A DNA stretch of 64,000 nt from Helicostylum pulchrum (GCA_025677825.1 JAIXMO010000016.1:434001-498000); one strand, 5' to 3'; shown: positions 10,946 to 23,239, numbered from the stretch's first letter. Numbers and translations are program-made. Notes: generated by a model not told the origin, from the sequence alone.

Positions 10946-12335
10946 AAATAAACAACCCTAATTGGCTAAACAAAACAACACTTACAAATGACTTTTTTCT
11001 TCTTTTTTTTTTGGGTCCTTTTTTCAGTAAAGAACAAAAAATGTTTCATTTTACAGCTGCAACCAACCCCAAAGTGTCAAACTGGCCTTTACATCCTGAA
11101 AAAAATATTCCTTCACAAGACAAGAAACCAAAAGAACAAGACTTGGCCGAAAAGAAATAAACATACCTCTTGTTTTTTTATATAAAAATTTAATAAAGTA
11201 TTATTTTTTTTTTTGGGTTTCGAAAAAAAAAAATAGAGTCTCCTTTGAATCAAATGCCTTCGTATGTAACAGATACTAATCTCTCAAATTGCGAATTAGC
11301 TTTTTCATAGTGGTGCGATAGAAGTCGTGTCTCGGTATAGTTATACTTTTAGAGGAGCGTGTAGACAATTCACATATAGGTGTATACCTATACGTTTAGA
11401 GCTGTTAGATGTCAAAAAATATATTAGAATGCAATTCCAAACTCATCGAACTCATTTCTCATTTAACTAATCGTCAATTAGTATTGAGGACACTAGTATT
11501 ACATAAGCGTTTAAAAACGATTTTAAAGGAACAAGGTGCATAAGGGAAATATGCCAGCCGAATATTTAAGATGGGTTTTAATAAACACCAACAGAGAACT
11601 AGAAATAGTTCTTTATGTTTGATGTTGTCAAATACCTGATCCTGGCATGGATTATTTTTTTTATCAGTCAAAGAAGAAGAAAGTCAAGTGGTCATCAACG
11701 TGAGGAATTACAAAGGCTTCAATGGTTACTTTTCACATAAACAAACAACTCTAATTGGTTAAACAATTTTTTTTCGGGCCAAAGGTGTCAAACCCGGCCT
11801 TTGTATCCTCTCCTTTTTTTTTACAAGACGAGAAAAAGAACAAACGACTTGTCCGAAAAGAACAAAAAGACTTGTCCCAAAGGAGATAACTATACTTCTT
11901 TTTTTTTTATAATAAAGTCACTTTTTGGTTTCGCAAAAAAAAATAACGTAGTCTCCGTGAAAACAAAACAAAAAAGAAGGGTTCCTGTCTGTTTTAGTAT
12001 CAAATGCCTTCGTATGTAACCGACGCTAATCTCTCTAGTTATGAGTTGGCTTTTTGTGGTGGTATGGCAGGTGTTGTTTCTCGGTACACTATATATATTT
12101 ATATACTTTTTAGGGGTGGACAACTCACACATATATTTATAAATAGAGCTGTTATAGCGCCGTTGGATGTAGTAAAGATTAGAATGCAGTTGCAAACCCA
12201 TCGAACTCATTTTGGATTTAGCCCGTTGTCAATCAATGTCAAGTACTCGACAATTCGACAGGCGTTAACGACGATTCTAAAAGAAGAGGGAGTAAGGGGT
12301 TTGTACAAGGGAAATATGCCGGCCGAATATCTTTA
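10946..12335 (+). repeat. Tandem duplication of TPC1 promoter plus 5' coding region
   Basis: Two diverged direct copies, about 10946-11576 and 11738-12335. Shared landmarks include the CTAATTGG(C/T)TAAAC word, GTGTCAAA(C/A)-GGCCTTT, the poly-T stretch before the start, ATGCCTTCGTATGTAAC and AAATATGCC(A/G)GCCGAATAT. The first copy is degenerate throughout, the second belongs to the functional carrier gene. Confidence 0.85.
11254..11576 (+). pseudogene. Broken 5' copy of the TPC1-type carrier gene
   Basis: ATG at 11254 and the next 18 codons match the start of the intact gene at 12004, then TAG at 11308 interrupts the position of the conserved CGG of carrier repeat 1. The intron region, the PLDVVKIRMQ segment and the GNMPAEY segment are all recognisable but out of frame. 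The copy stops after 'AEYL', so only about the first 40% of the gene was duplicated. It cannot encode a carrier. Confidence 0.85.
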
Positions 12336-13142
12336 TTTATCCTACAGTGCAGTTGAATTCTGGGCGTATAAGGAATTGGAACAGGCTGTGGAAGGACTGG
12401 ATAAAAAAGGTAAAGTGCCACATACGGTAAAAACGTTTGGGTGTGGCATGATTGCAGGATGTGCAGCAACAGCAGCTACTTACCCGTTTGATTTGTTGAG
12501 AACAAGGTTTGCGATGAACAAAGAACCACAAATGGTTAGTATATTGCTTAGCTATTTTAAATTATACCACTAAAAAAAATGTATAAAAGGCCAACACAAG
12601 TGTTACACGAGCAATGGTGGATATTTATAATAAAGAAGGACCAAGAGGATTTTATAGAGGGTTATGGCCTGCGATTATTCAGATTATGCCGTACATGGGG
12701 TTACTGTTTTCTAGTTATGATGTATTTGCTAAAGGATTTAAAAAGTTAAGAGTAAGTAGTAGTAATATAATTGGAAGAAAGGTACATGAGATTAATTTTC
12801 ATTAAATAATAATAGGACGATAAAACATTACCGTCAAGTTATAAACCAACGCATGATATGGCAAGTGGAGCAATGTCTGGATTTTTCAGTAAAATAGTGG
12901 TTTATCCGTTTGATTTGGTGAGGAAAAGAATTCAAATGGAAGGATCTTATCGGGCTGAGTCAAATAACCGACGACAATCTTGGCTAACTTGTATAAAGAC
13001 GATTGTTAAACAAGAAGGTATCCGTAGTTTATATAAAGGTTTAGCCCCTTCTTTACTCAAAGTCGCTCCTGCAAATGCAGTCACTTTTATGGTCTTTGAA
13101 GAAACAAAAGACTTTTTAATATGGTTTAAAGAATACAACTAA
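12004..13142 (+). CDS. TPC1: Mitochondrial carrier, thiamine pyrophosphate type
   Basis: Inner-membrane carrier of the SLC25 family, probably importing thiamine pyrophosphate. Exons 12004-12083, 12147-12534, 12590-12751, 12816-13142; 957 nt, 318 residues, typical for the family. All three carrier signatures are present: 'PLDVVKIRMQ', 'PFDLLRTRF' and 'PFDLVRKRIQ', each followed by a (E)G(I/V/P)RGL/FYKG-type motif ('GVRGLYKGNMPAEYLY', 'GPRGFYRG', 'GIRSLYKG'). The start 'SSYELAFCGGMAGVVSR' and 'GNMPAEYLYLSYSAVEF' are characteristic of Tpc1/SLC25A19 and separate it from ADP/ATP or aspartate/glutamate carriers. A broken tandem copy of its 5' end precedes it. Substrate assignment is by family resemblance. 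Confidence 0.88.
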
Positions 13143-13511
13143 AAAATATGTGGTATCACAAAAAAAAAATTATTTCAATTTTCATACGCACACGTTTTTT
13201 TTTTTTTTTTTTTGTATATATATTTTTTTTTTTTCTAATCTCTTCTTTTTTTTTTCTTACATTAAAATCAAAAAAGAAAAAGTATAAAAAAGAAAAAGAA
13301 AAAGAAACGTAAATGAGCTTTGTATTATTTCGAGATGAAAGTGTTTTCTGTTATACTAACTCTTTTTAATCTAGTTTTTTTTATTTTTATTTTTCAATTC
13401 TCTTTTATTTTATTTTTTTAACTCTCGGGTTATCAAGGTTATTATTTCCCAGGCACAACTTGAAACGCAAAATAACAAATAAATAAATAATACAAAAAAA
13501 AAGAAATCAAA

Positions 13512-16500
13512 ATGACTGTAAGTAAACAAAACCAAAAAAAAAAAAAAGATATTAATAAAGAGTTTTTAAAATAGATTTCAGAGCTTGAAGCTAAAATTGA
13601 ACATAGTCGTACTATGCGGGACAAGTTTATTCAAATGAGACCTTTATTAAAGGATCGAAATGTTATATCCGACTGTGAAACTCAAATCAAGGAATATCAA
13701 AAGTATATTGATTATTTTACTGAGGAGCTACATAGGCTAGAAGCAAAACAACATGATAATGCTTCGGATTCAGGTTCAGAAAGTAAACAAAGTCCCATCA
13801 TTCAACAACGCCATTTACAGTCCGAGCACCCACCTAGATCTAGTTCTATGGCAACAAACTCTAATTCTTCTATCACTATGGTTGCATCACAAACTCCCAA
13901 AGACTGTAAAAAAAAATATTCTAACCTTGGTAAAATATTATTTAAAAAAAAATGCATATATTTATATATTTAACACATGTAATACTAATAATAAATAAAT
14001 AAATTTTTTAGATCTCTTGATGTCCGAAACTCCTTATAATAAACCCAAGGTTTCTCTCAAGTTACATGAATTGGAATATAAACTTGACGTTGAAAAGACA
14101 GTCTTGAAAGGTATTAGAGGTATGGTTGATGTATTGGAACGTACTCCTTCTACAGATCGTAAAAGTAGACAAGATGTTCAAGATAAAATGTTGGAAAGTA
14201 CCGAGAAACTTGGTTTATTAAACTCTGCTTTAAGAAAGTACAAGAGTTTATATATTGGTGAAGGTGGTGACGAAGATGATTACGGTAATTTTTTTTTTTT
14301 TTTTACATACATACACATCTCGTTTTAAATAACTTGTATATATAGAGTTGGAAACACCCCCTTCTGCTCGTTTGCCACCTGGTTTCCGTAGACCTGTTAC
14401 GGGTAAATTACAGTTGGAGATTCTCGAAGCCATGGAATTAGCACATGCTCCTACTCGTATGATTCGTACACCGGCCACAGTGGTTTTGGTGAAAATTGAT
14501 AACCAAATTGTATTCCGCTCTCGACCTGCTCGTAATGATAAATGGAACGAATTATGTGAAACACATGTCAACAAGGCCTCTGAAATTGAAATCAGTGTTT
14601 ACGATCAATCGACCGAAAAGTCTTTACCTATTGGTTTCTTCTGGTTAAAGATCACTGATATTACAGAAGGTCTTCGTAAGCGTAAGGTACCAAACTGGAT
14701 GCTTGCCGAAGAAGCTCAAAAGCTTCGTCATGATGAAGATGGTAACTCGATCATTGACAGAGAAGATAGTAGCGCTACTCTTCACCCTATTCCTTCCATG
14801 CAAGTCAATCAAACGGAAGGCGGTATTGAAGCTTGGTTTGATGTTGAACCCGTCGGAAAGTTGGCTCTTAGATTAAACTTTGTTCGTGCCGATGGCAACC
14901 GTAGACCTATGGATAAGTTGGGTCGTGCTGGTGCTGTTCGTCAACGTCGTGAAGAAGTTGTGGAAGTCAATGGTCATCAGTTCTTGGAAAAGAGATTCTA
15001 TAACGTCATGAAGTGTGCTCTTTGTCAAGAATTCTTTGTTAACAGTGGTTATCAATGTGAAGATTGTGAGTACACCTGTCACAAGAAGTGCTCTAGTAAA
15101 GTTGTTACCAAGTGTTCTTCCAACTCTGCTGAAGCTGACTCTGATGAAGATAAACTTAATCACAAGATCCCTCATCGTTTCGAACCTATTACCAATATCG
15201 GTGCTAATTGGTGTTGTCATTGTGGTTATATGTTACCTTTGGGCTCCCGTGGATCCAAGAAATGTTCCGAATGTGCGGTTACTGCACATACACGATGTGA
15301 AGCGCAAGTTCCTGATTTCTGTGGTTTGAGTATGGAAATGGCAAACCAAATGCTTGCAGAGATCAAGGCCGCCGCCAAACGTAAAACCTTGGAATCCAAG
15401 ACTCCCAGTAGTACTCGTATTTCCAAACACGATAAAGTAGCGGACATGACACTGGATGGACCTCTTCCTGCTATACCTCAACAAACGCAAACTATTGAGG
15501 AAGAACTTAGTTCTCAACTTTCTTCTTCTGTGATTTCCACTCCTCCTCCTCCTCCTCAAAAGAGTCCTGTTGTTGTACCTCAAACACCTCCAGCCATGTA
15601 TAACAATAATCCCATGAATCAACAAAATGCTAATACCAGTAATCAACCTTATTATTCCCAACCACCTTCAAACTCGATGTCCATGCCTCAACCTCCTCGC
15701 ATTTATCCTCAACAACAACAACGTCCTCCTCCTCCTAGTTTACCCACTCATTCCCAGCAACAACAGCATCCCTACGGATATAATAATAATGCACCTCACT
15801 CTGTTAATGTTGACCCCAGATACCAGCATCAACAACAGCAACAACAACAGATATATTATCAACAACAACAGCAACAGCAACAACAGCAAAATAGACCTCC
15901 AGTGTCTTATAGTCCTTATCAGTCTCAACCTCAGCATCCTCAAATGATGGGTAGACCTCAACCTAATCCTACTTATGCTCCTGTTTATCAACAACAACAG
16001 CAACAACAAATGGCTCAGGTAAATTTTTAAAAAAAAAAGACCTTTTTCATAGTACTCATTACTTTATATATAAAAAATAGGGACCTTATGGCTCTATGGT
16101 ACCTCCTGCACCATTGCAAAAGCAACCCAGTATGGTACAATCCAAGCGTAAGGTTGTTTTGGACAACTTTAGTTTCTTGGCAGTATTAGGAAAGGGTAAT
16201 TTTGGTAAGGTCATGTTGGCCGAAGAGAAATTCGACAAGAAATTGTATGCCATCAAGATGTTGAAAAAGAGATTTATTATTGATAATGATGAAATTGAAA
16301 GGTATAAAAAAAAAAACCCCCCCTTCAAAATGAATTTTGGGTACATGTATACTAAAATATATTGAAATAGTGTCCGATCTGAAAAGCGTGTGTTCCAAGC
16401 AGCTAATCGTGAACGTCATCCTTTCTTGATTAACCTTCACTCTAGTTTCCAAACGGAGACGCGTGTTTATTTCGTTATGGAGTACGTGAACGGTGGCGAT

Positions 16501-17232
16501 TTGATGTGGCATATTCAACGTGGTCAGTTCTCTGAAAGAAGAGCCAAGTTCTACGCTTGTGAGGTCCTGTTGGCACTCGAGTACTTCCACAGTCAAAACA
16601 TCATTTATCGTGACTTGAAGTTGGATAACATCATGTTGAGTTTAGACGGTCATATCAAGATGGCAGATTACGGTTTATGTAAAGAGAATATGGGTTACGG
16701 TAAAACTACAGGTACGTTCTGTGGTACGCCTGAATTCATGGCTCCCGAAATTTTACGCGAACAAAATTACGGTCGTGCAGTTGATTGGTGGGCTTACGGT
16801 GTCTTGATCTATGAGATGTTGCTTGGTCAATCACCTTTCCGTGGTGAGGATGAAGATGAAATCTTTGATGCTATTTTAGAAGATGATATTCTTTATCCTA
16901 TCAATATGTCGAGTGATTCCATCTCTATCTGTCAACAATTATTACAACGTGATCCTTCTCAAAGATTAGGTTCTGGCCCCGATGATGCAGTCTCTATTAA
17001 ACGCCATCCTTTCTTCCGTGGCGTCAACTGGGACGATATGTTGGCTAAGCGTGTTCCTCCTCCTTTCTACCCTACCATCAACGGTCGTTTGGATACTTCC
17101 AACTTTGATGAAGAATTCACCAATGAAACTCCTGCTTTGACTCCTATTGATTCAAACCTTAACCGTGTTGAACAACAAGAGTTCCAAGCTTTCTCATATG
17201 TTGCTGATTGGGTTATTGGCCCTACCAACTAA
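13512..17232 (+). CDS. PKC1: Protein kinase C, fungal Pkc1 type
   Basis: Rho1-activated kinase at the head of the cell-wall-integrity MAPK pathway. Six exons: 13512-13517 (Met-Thr only), 13575-13929, 14012-14284, 14346-16018, 16081-16301, 16371-17232; 1129 residues, the usual length. Domain order: two HR1 coiled coils (about 3-70 and 125-200), C2 (about 225-345), two C1 zinc fingers (about 420-470 and 487-537, with HX12CX2C...CX2C pattern), a Pro/Gln-rich linker with poly-Gln, then the kinase domain from about 796. Visible motifs are 'GKGNFGKV', 'YRDLKLDN', ADYG in place of DFG (known in fungal PKCs), 'GTPEFMAPE', the turn motif 'LTPID' and the hydrophobic motif 'FQAFSY'. The two-codon first exon makes the start depend on the 13518-13574 intron. 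Confidence 0.96.
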
Positions 17233-17634
17233 AAAAAGAAAAAGATCTCTTTTTTATTATTATTATTTTCTTTCAAACAAACACTCAAAAAAAAAATCGA
17301 AAAACAATATACATTTTCATACATTATATATACACATTAAAAAGAAAATGAAACTGGTATTCATTCTTCTTGGTGAACTCTTTTTTATGTGGGTATTCAA
17401 CTTGTAAACCTATTCGGGGAAGGGAAGGGAAGGGAAGGAGTTACTAATTTAACATTCATGCGTTGTCAAAAAGTTCTTGAGATTGACAACTTGTAAACAG
17501 GATCTTGGGAGCCAATAAGATTCAGGTACCAATTACCCGTTTTTTTGTGACATTCTTTTCACAAAAAAATGGGCACTTAAACCCAGATTATATTTTCCCT
17601 CAATTGTTTCTTTTTCTTCTCTTCTTTTTCAACC

Positions 17635-18749
17635 ATGTTTGTCATTGCCAGAAGAACCTTTTCAACTTGTCGAACTTTGCTTCATGAAAACCCTTTGGTT
17701 AGTAATAAAAAAGAAACTTCAATTGTTGCCACCACCAAGTACTAATATGTATTATCTACCAGGGGTTACCTCGACATAAACCTGCACCTACTATGCCTAG
17801 AGCTCAACGTGGTTTACCAAAAAAGATGCCTATTGCCGGTGTAAAGAAAGTCGTAGTTGTTGCTTCTGGAAAGGGCGGTGTTGGCAAATCAACAACAGCT
17901 GGTAAATAAAATAAGACGAAAAAAAAAAAAAAAAAAAAAAAAAAAACTTTGTATCATCAACCAATTAAACTTTTTATCTTTTAAAAAGTTAATATTGCAT
18001 TAGCTGCAGCAGGTAAAAAAATGAAGGTTGGTATTTTGGATGCTGATATTTTTGGACCGTCTGTTCCCAAATTGATGAACTTGACAGGAGAGCCAGAGTT
18101 AACAGAAACAGGAGATCGTTTAATACCTTTAACAAACTATGGCGTTAAATGTATGTCTATGGGATTTTTAGTGGATAAAGAAGCGCCTGTAGTATGGAGA
18201 GGATTAATGGTGATGAAGGCACTTCAACAATTAATACATCAAGTAGAATGGGGACAATTAGACTTATTAGTTATTGATATGCCACCAGGAACTGGAGATA
18301 TTCAATTAACAATCAGTCAACAAGTTGTAGTTGATGGAGCTGTCATTATTTCTACACCACAAGATATTGCATTAATTGATGCAGTAAAAGGAACAAATAT
18401 GTTTAAAAAAGTGAATGTACCAGTAAGTATACATAAAATATGTGCGTTTTGTATAAATAGCTCAATAGTATAATAGATTTTAGGTCTTGTACAAAACATG
18501 TCATTATTTATCTGTCCTAACTGTAAGCACGAGTCACATATTTTCGGGCATGATGGAGCTGCTCGTATGGCAAAAGATCACGATGTTCCGTTATTGGGAG
18601 AAGTTCCTCTTCATGCTGATATTTGTACGTTGTCCGATTCAGGAAAACCTATTGTTGTTTCTCAACCTGATAGTCTTTTCGCTGATCATTACCGTTCCAT
18701 CACTCAAAATATGCTTGACCGTTTATCATCAACTGAAAAATCTCTCTAA
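17635..18749 (+). CDS. IND1: Mitochondrial Fe-S P-loop protein IND1/NUBPL
   Basis: Mrp/NBP35-family ATPase that delivers Fe-S clusters to respiratory complex I. Exons 17635-17697, 17763-17901, 17989-18422, 18477-18749; 302 residues. An Arg/Thr-rich presequence ('[13 protein letters not shown]') targets mitochondria. The deviant Walker A 'GKGGVGKST' is near residue 53, '[10 protein letters not shown]' and 'DMPPGTGD' are Mrp hallmarks, and the paired cysteines 'CPNC' that bind the bridging cluster are in the last exon after 'LGLVQNM'. The third intron is best ended at 18476 (ATAG), since the later AG would lose the conserved 'ILG'. Presence of IND1 implies a complex I-containing mitochondrion. 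Confidence 0.93.
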
Positions 18750-18958
18750 TATTAGCATTAATAAAAAAGAATTTACCGCATTTATTATTACAAAAAAAAA
18801 GATGTTGCATTCGATTTTTTAATTTTTTATTTTTAAATATCTAATAACACACAGTAAGATTCCGTTGAAAAGGTTGTAAATTGTTGTATTTTTTTTTCTT
18901 TTTTTCATATTTTTTTTTCTGTTTGTTGCTGTTGCTGTCTGTTGGGACAAAAAATAGT

Positions 18959-19219
18959 TTACTCGGCAGTAGCATACTTGTCCTTAAGGTCCTTCCATTG
19001 TTTCTAAATAAACTGTTAGTTAACATAATAAATTTAAAAAATCGAAAAAAGTTAACTTACGCCCTTGTTGTAATTGTCCCAGACCTTGTCACAAGTGGAA
19101 TCGAAAGCAACTTCAAAGGCAATAGCACCAGTGAAGATGGTAGCGACAAAGACAGAGTTCTTCTTGAAGATGGTGTTGTAAATGGTGCGGGTTAAACCAG
19201 AGGCGGGGACAGCAGGCAT
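18959..19219 (-). CDS. QCR9: Cytochrome bc1 complex subunit 9
   Basis: Small single-TM subunit of respiratory complex III. Two exons: 19219-19061 and 19003-18959; 67 residues. 'TIYNTIFKKNSVFVATI' followed by 'GAIAFEVAFD' and 'VWDNYNKGKQWKDLKDKY' match the Qcr9/UQCR10 family from end to end. The start is taken at MPAVPAS; a longer in-frame Met at 19282 adds an atypical Phe-rich leader. It converges on IND1 (stops about 210 bases apart). Confidence 0.93.
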
Positions 19220-19631
19220 TTTAAAAACAAAATTTAAGAGTGGGGAGAGAGTGGTTGATAGACGAAAATAAAAAAAATCCAAATTTTAAAAAAAATCCCC
19301 CTGCCTTGCTTCGTCTTTGCTGAGTGTGACGTAGTGTTTTTTTTTTGTGTGTGCTGGCAATGAATGCTGTTCCAAGTCCAATGTTTGCAATTCACTGCAT
19401 ATTTCCAAATATGTTTTTTTTTTTAGAATTGTTCGTAACTTTAAACTATCTCTGACTACAAAGGAGGTTATACATTTAAAAAAAAGTTTTCACGTGTTTA
19501 AAAGACAAGTTTTATTGAAATAATTATGGCACTTCTGATATTAGGGGGGTTCCTATTTCTGTGAAAAGGAGCGGGTTGATAATAAATATGTGCCTGAGTT
19601 GCACTAGTATATTTTATGTACATTTTCCTCC

Positions 19632-20738
19632 TTAGTAATAGCATCTATCGTAACCATCGTCTCCACCGTCGTTACCGTCGTTACCATCGTTACCATCGTT
19701 ACCATCGTTACCATCGTTACCATCGTTACCATCGTCGCCATTATTACCGGTATCGTCTCCACTGTCAGGATCGCTATTATCACCGCCATCTCCTCCATCT
19801 CCTCCATCATCTTCACCTTCGTCACCGTTATCTGGGTCGCTATTATCGCCGTCATCTCCACCATCGTCTGCGCCATCATCACCGCCATCGTCTGCACCAT
19901 CATCTTCACCATCGTCTGCGCCATTATCTTCACCGTCATCTGCGCCATCATCTTCACCATCGTCTGCGCCATCATCTTCACCGTCGTCTGCACCATCATC
20001 TTCACCGTCGTCTGCACCATCATCTTCACCGTCGTCTGCGCCATCATCTTCACCATCGTCTGCGCCATCATCTTCACCATCATCTTCACCGTCGTCTGCA
20101 CCATCATCTTCACCATCGTCTGCGCCATCATCTTCACCATCATCTGCGCCGTCGTCTGCGCCGTCATCTCCACCGTCATCTCCACCGTTGTCTCCACCAT
20201 CATCACCACCGTTATCTCCACCATCGTCTCCGCCGTCATAATCGTTACCGCATTGACCGTCAGAGTTGTCATTGTCACCGTTAGGATCATTATCTCCACC
20301 GTTATGGCCACCGTCAGGGCTGTTACCTCCACCGTTATGGCCGCCATCAGGGTTGTTACCGCCGCCATTGTTATGACCACCACCACCACCAACATTTACA
20401 TCGGCATTGTTAGCGTTATTTCCGATAAATAAACCATTGAGAATGTCACTAGCGGTGTTACTGAGACCGACATTAGCATTAGAAATGTCAATTAAACTTG
20501 ATTTTTTGCCTTCATCTGATAAAAGAAGTTAATCGCTGTTTTACAGTTAAATGTATATGTACATACCATGACCACCGCTGTTTGGAGGTCTAAACTCGAA
20601 ACCTTCGTCGTGGTGTCCATTTGAGCCGCCGCAATCAGAGCCACAATCTCCAACAGACCGCTCGGTGTATAGTGAACGTGCGGATGCGGATGCTATAAAA
20701 CTGGCAACAATGCCGAGGGGAATAAACTTCAAATGCAT
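19632..20738 (-). CDS. Secreted Asp/Gly/Glu tandem-repeat protein
   Basis: Two exons: 20738-20567 and 20515-19632; 1056 nt, 351 residues. The N-terminus 'MHLKFIPLGIVASFIASA' is a clear signal peptide. A Cys pair (CGSDC) and an 'EGFEFRPPN' segment follow, and the junction gives GHDEGKK. After a Gly/Asn-rich part come about 30 tetrads of D-D-G-(A/E), then G-N-D tetrads, ending 'GYDRCYY'. The reading frame was chosen by splicing phase: this frame has no internal Met, so a simple ORF search picks a spurious Met/Thr/Val-rich frame instead. Strongly acidic composition suggests a cell-surface or extracellular, possibly Ca2+-binding or hydration role, but this is inference. No enzymatic domain is visible. 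Confidence 0.75.
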
Positions 20739-23090
20739 TTTTTTATATTTATTGATAAATGAAGAATAATTTTGGTTTGAGTAAAAAAAAAAAAGAATGG
20801 AAATTGGGCTTTACTTTTATACCTGTTTTTTTTTCTTCCTTATTTTATAGGGGATCTCTTGTCACTTTTTTATTTGATTACTTAGAATTGTTATAAAAAG
20901 AAGGGATTGGGAAGGGGGTGTTTAGGTACATGAAGTAGATAAAGACTAGAGTCTCCGTTTGACGGCTTGGATGAAAATATATAAACGTACTAGAGTGGTG
21001 CGATTTTAGGTTAAATTATGCGCGGTTATGTATCATCGAAAGGTCGGTTTACTCACTTGTTATTAGTAAAATAACACTTGGACTTAGTTGTAGCAACTAG
21101 TAAATAAAAATATTACTAAAGGAGGTTAACATCCAATTATACCTGTTTTCTATAATAAGCTTTTTTTTTATAAAAAAAAAGAAGGGAAACTCCTTACTAT
21201 GTATGGGTTCAACTACTGGGTCAACTAGAATAATAACGAGAGAAGAAAAAAAAATTGCATATATACTTCTATATCCCAGAAAAAAAAAGAACTTCTTGAT
21301 AGTGTTACAATGAATATAAAAGAAACCCCTTATTTAGCTTGACCCGTGTACATATTACTCCTTGCCACTACTACAATCTCCACGTACCATGCAGATCTTT
21401 TTAGCTTTTTAGCAATATATGTTGTCTAAAAAGAACTAACTGATAACTCCCTGATTCAATACTGCTACTTTGAGATTCGTTTGGTTATGCGTGGATTTTC
21501 TGGCGCAGCAAAAAAAAAAAAAAAAAAAAAAAGTACCGTGTGATGTAGAAAAAAAAAGTATACTCCTTCTTATACAGAGGTTCCAATATATTTGCTATTA
21601 TAAAAAAAAACTCCCCCCAAGATGATCAAAATTTTACTATCCTGCTGGCAGGATATTTATCAAAGTTGTACATACGAAATCATGTTTTTTACTTTACTTT
21701 GTTTACCTAAATTGAACTTATAAAGAAATAAGTTTGCATCTTTTTTTTTTTTAATATAACGCAACTTTGATGAAAATTATATATGAAATTTTACAGCGAG
21801 GTTGATATACGGTCTATTTAAGCTTTTTTTTTAAAAAAAAAAAAGAAAGACTAATATTTTGAAGTACTGTGTAACACGTCAATCCTTTTTGTTTTTCCCA
21901 GCTTTAGAAAAAATCGCGGCATTCTATAAAATCCCGTAACAAAAAACAAAAAAAAACGATTTAGCCTCTATAGCGAGAATAAGATACTCGTGGCAAGACT
22001 ATATCAAGAATAGCTAGAGAGTATATGCTCTGGAACGTTTCGACCTGATGATGTTTTTACAAATATTTATATATACCTCCTTAAGTTGGTATGTTCTCAT
22101 TCTATTTCATTTTTAATATGCAACTCGGTTATTTAGCTTGGTCTTTTTTCTGTCTGTGTACATGCATCTTTATAAATATACCTGTGATACTACATATGTT
22201 CTATTTACCATCATGGCATATACTAGTTTGTAAAAGTATAAAAAAAAATTTAACAAATCTATCTCCCTGTAATATTTTTTGATCTTGTTTATGCTGCTAA
22301 ATAGGTTGTATATGCTCCTTATTTTTTTTTACGTATATATTTAGTTGTGAATATAATTGTAGTATATATATACTCGCTTGTTGTCATTTTCACCCATTGT
22401 ATTCCATTTTTAAATGGATTGAAACTTTGGCTGCATATAGCGCATATGAGTATATGTTGACACAAGGTTAAAGTTGATCGAGTTTTATTCTTTTTTTAAA
22501 AAAGTCCTTCTTTATGTCATCTAATAAGTGGTTTCAAAAAGTTTTTAGTATCCTTAACTGGCAATTAACCCCAAAAAAGAAATTTTAAAGGACAACAACC
22601 AATATATAAGGCAGGCCGATAGTTATATTATATCGGTCCTTTTTTTTCCAATATATCTTTTTCTATTGATTAATCCCATTTTTTTTTTCTTAGCGATATG
22701 ATTTATCCCTCCTTCTCGTTAAAGGAGATGTGTAAGTATCTTAAATTAAAAAAAAAGTGTTTCTATCTTTTTCTCTTGAGAGACCATCCGTAACTATTAA
22801 TAGCGGTTACTTTATACTTATACAGACAAACAATAAATTGTAAAAAAAAGGGAAGTTATTAAATAAATAAAAAAAAGTTATTATAAAATTTTTCGTGACT
22901 CAAGAGAGGTACGGATTTAAGCCGCTACGAAAATATGATTTAAATCCCATTTAGTTTTCGCAAAGGCTAACCCAAACAAACTTTTGTTAAAAGACATGAT
23001 TGTTTAAACAGCAAAACGTATAATCGCGTAACACAAGATTGATATCTAGCTATGTACACTACTTTAAACAAAAAAAACATAAAAAAAGTT
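20739..23090. other. Long AT-rich intergenic stretch
   Basis: No supportable gene is seen. The stretch contains many homopolymer A and T runs and T-then-A palindromes (for example 21822-21844 and 21160-21181) and only short spurious open frames. Confidence 0.5.
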
Positions 23091-23162
23091 GCTCCCTGCC
23101 AGGATTGAACTGGCGACCTTCAGATTATGAGACTAACGCTCTACCGACTGAGCCAAGGAAGC
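23091..23162 (-). tRNA. tRNA-Met (CAT), elongator
   Basis: 72 bases on the minus strand, with no intron. The acceptor arms GCTTCCT / AGGGAGC pair over 7 bp (one T-G), with A as discriminator. The D-arm GGCTCAGTCGGTAGAGC, an anticodon loop with CTCATAA (anticodon CAT) and a T-arm with GGTTCAATCC-like GTTCAATCC are all present. The acceptor start G and the overall likeness to eukaryotic elongator tRNA-Met distinguish it from initiator (which would have A54/A60 and an A-U first pair). Flanked on both sides by AT-rich non-coding DNA. Confidence 0.93.
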
Positions 23163-23216
23163 TACTTGATATATTGTTATATTTGTTATTAATTATAAAG
23201 TAATAAATAATGGTTT

Positions 23217-23239
23217 TATCACGTGTATATCACGTGATA
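23217..23239. promoter_or_regulatory. Perfect palindrome with two CACGTG E-boxes
   Basis: TATCACGTG and CACGTGATA form a 9 bp inverted repeat around a TATAT spacer. Each half holds a CACGTG core, the site of bHLH factors (Pho4/Cbf1/SREBP type). It lies 55 bases upstream of the tRNA-Met gene. No protein gene starts within 1 kb on either side, so any target is unknown. Confidence 0.4.

Noticed and set aside
15233..15661. Minus-strand ORFs across PKC1, including Leu-rich ones at 15740-16009
   Set aside because: They are shadows of the C1 domains and the poly-Gln linker of PKC1.
19670..20230. Short regular repeats considered as a CRISPR array
   Set aside because: The period is 12-15 bases with no unique spacers; the repeats are coding triplets in a eukaryotic gene.
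19616..20284. Plus-strand His/Arg/Leu-rich ORF
   Set aside because: It is antisense to the same repeat array; the periodicity of the codons creates an open frame.
19604..20395. Long minus-strand Met/Thr/Val-rich ORF
   Set aside because: It is a shadow frame of the secreted D-D-G-(A/E) repeat protein; only the other frame connects in phase to the signal-peptide exon and gives a sensible composition.
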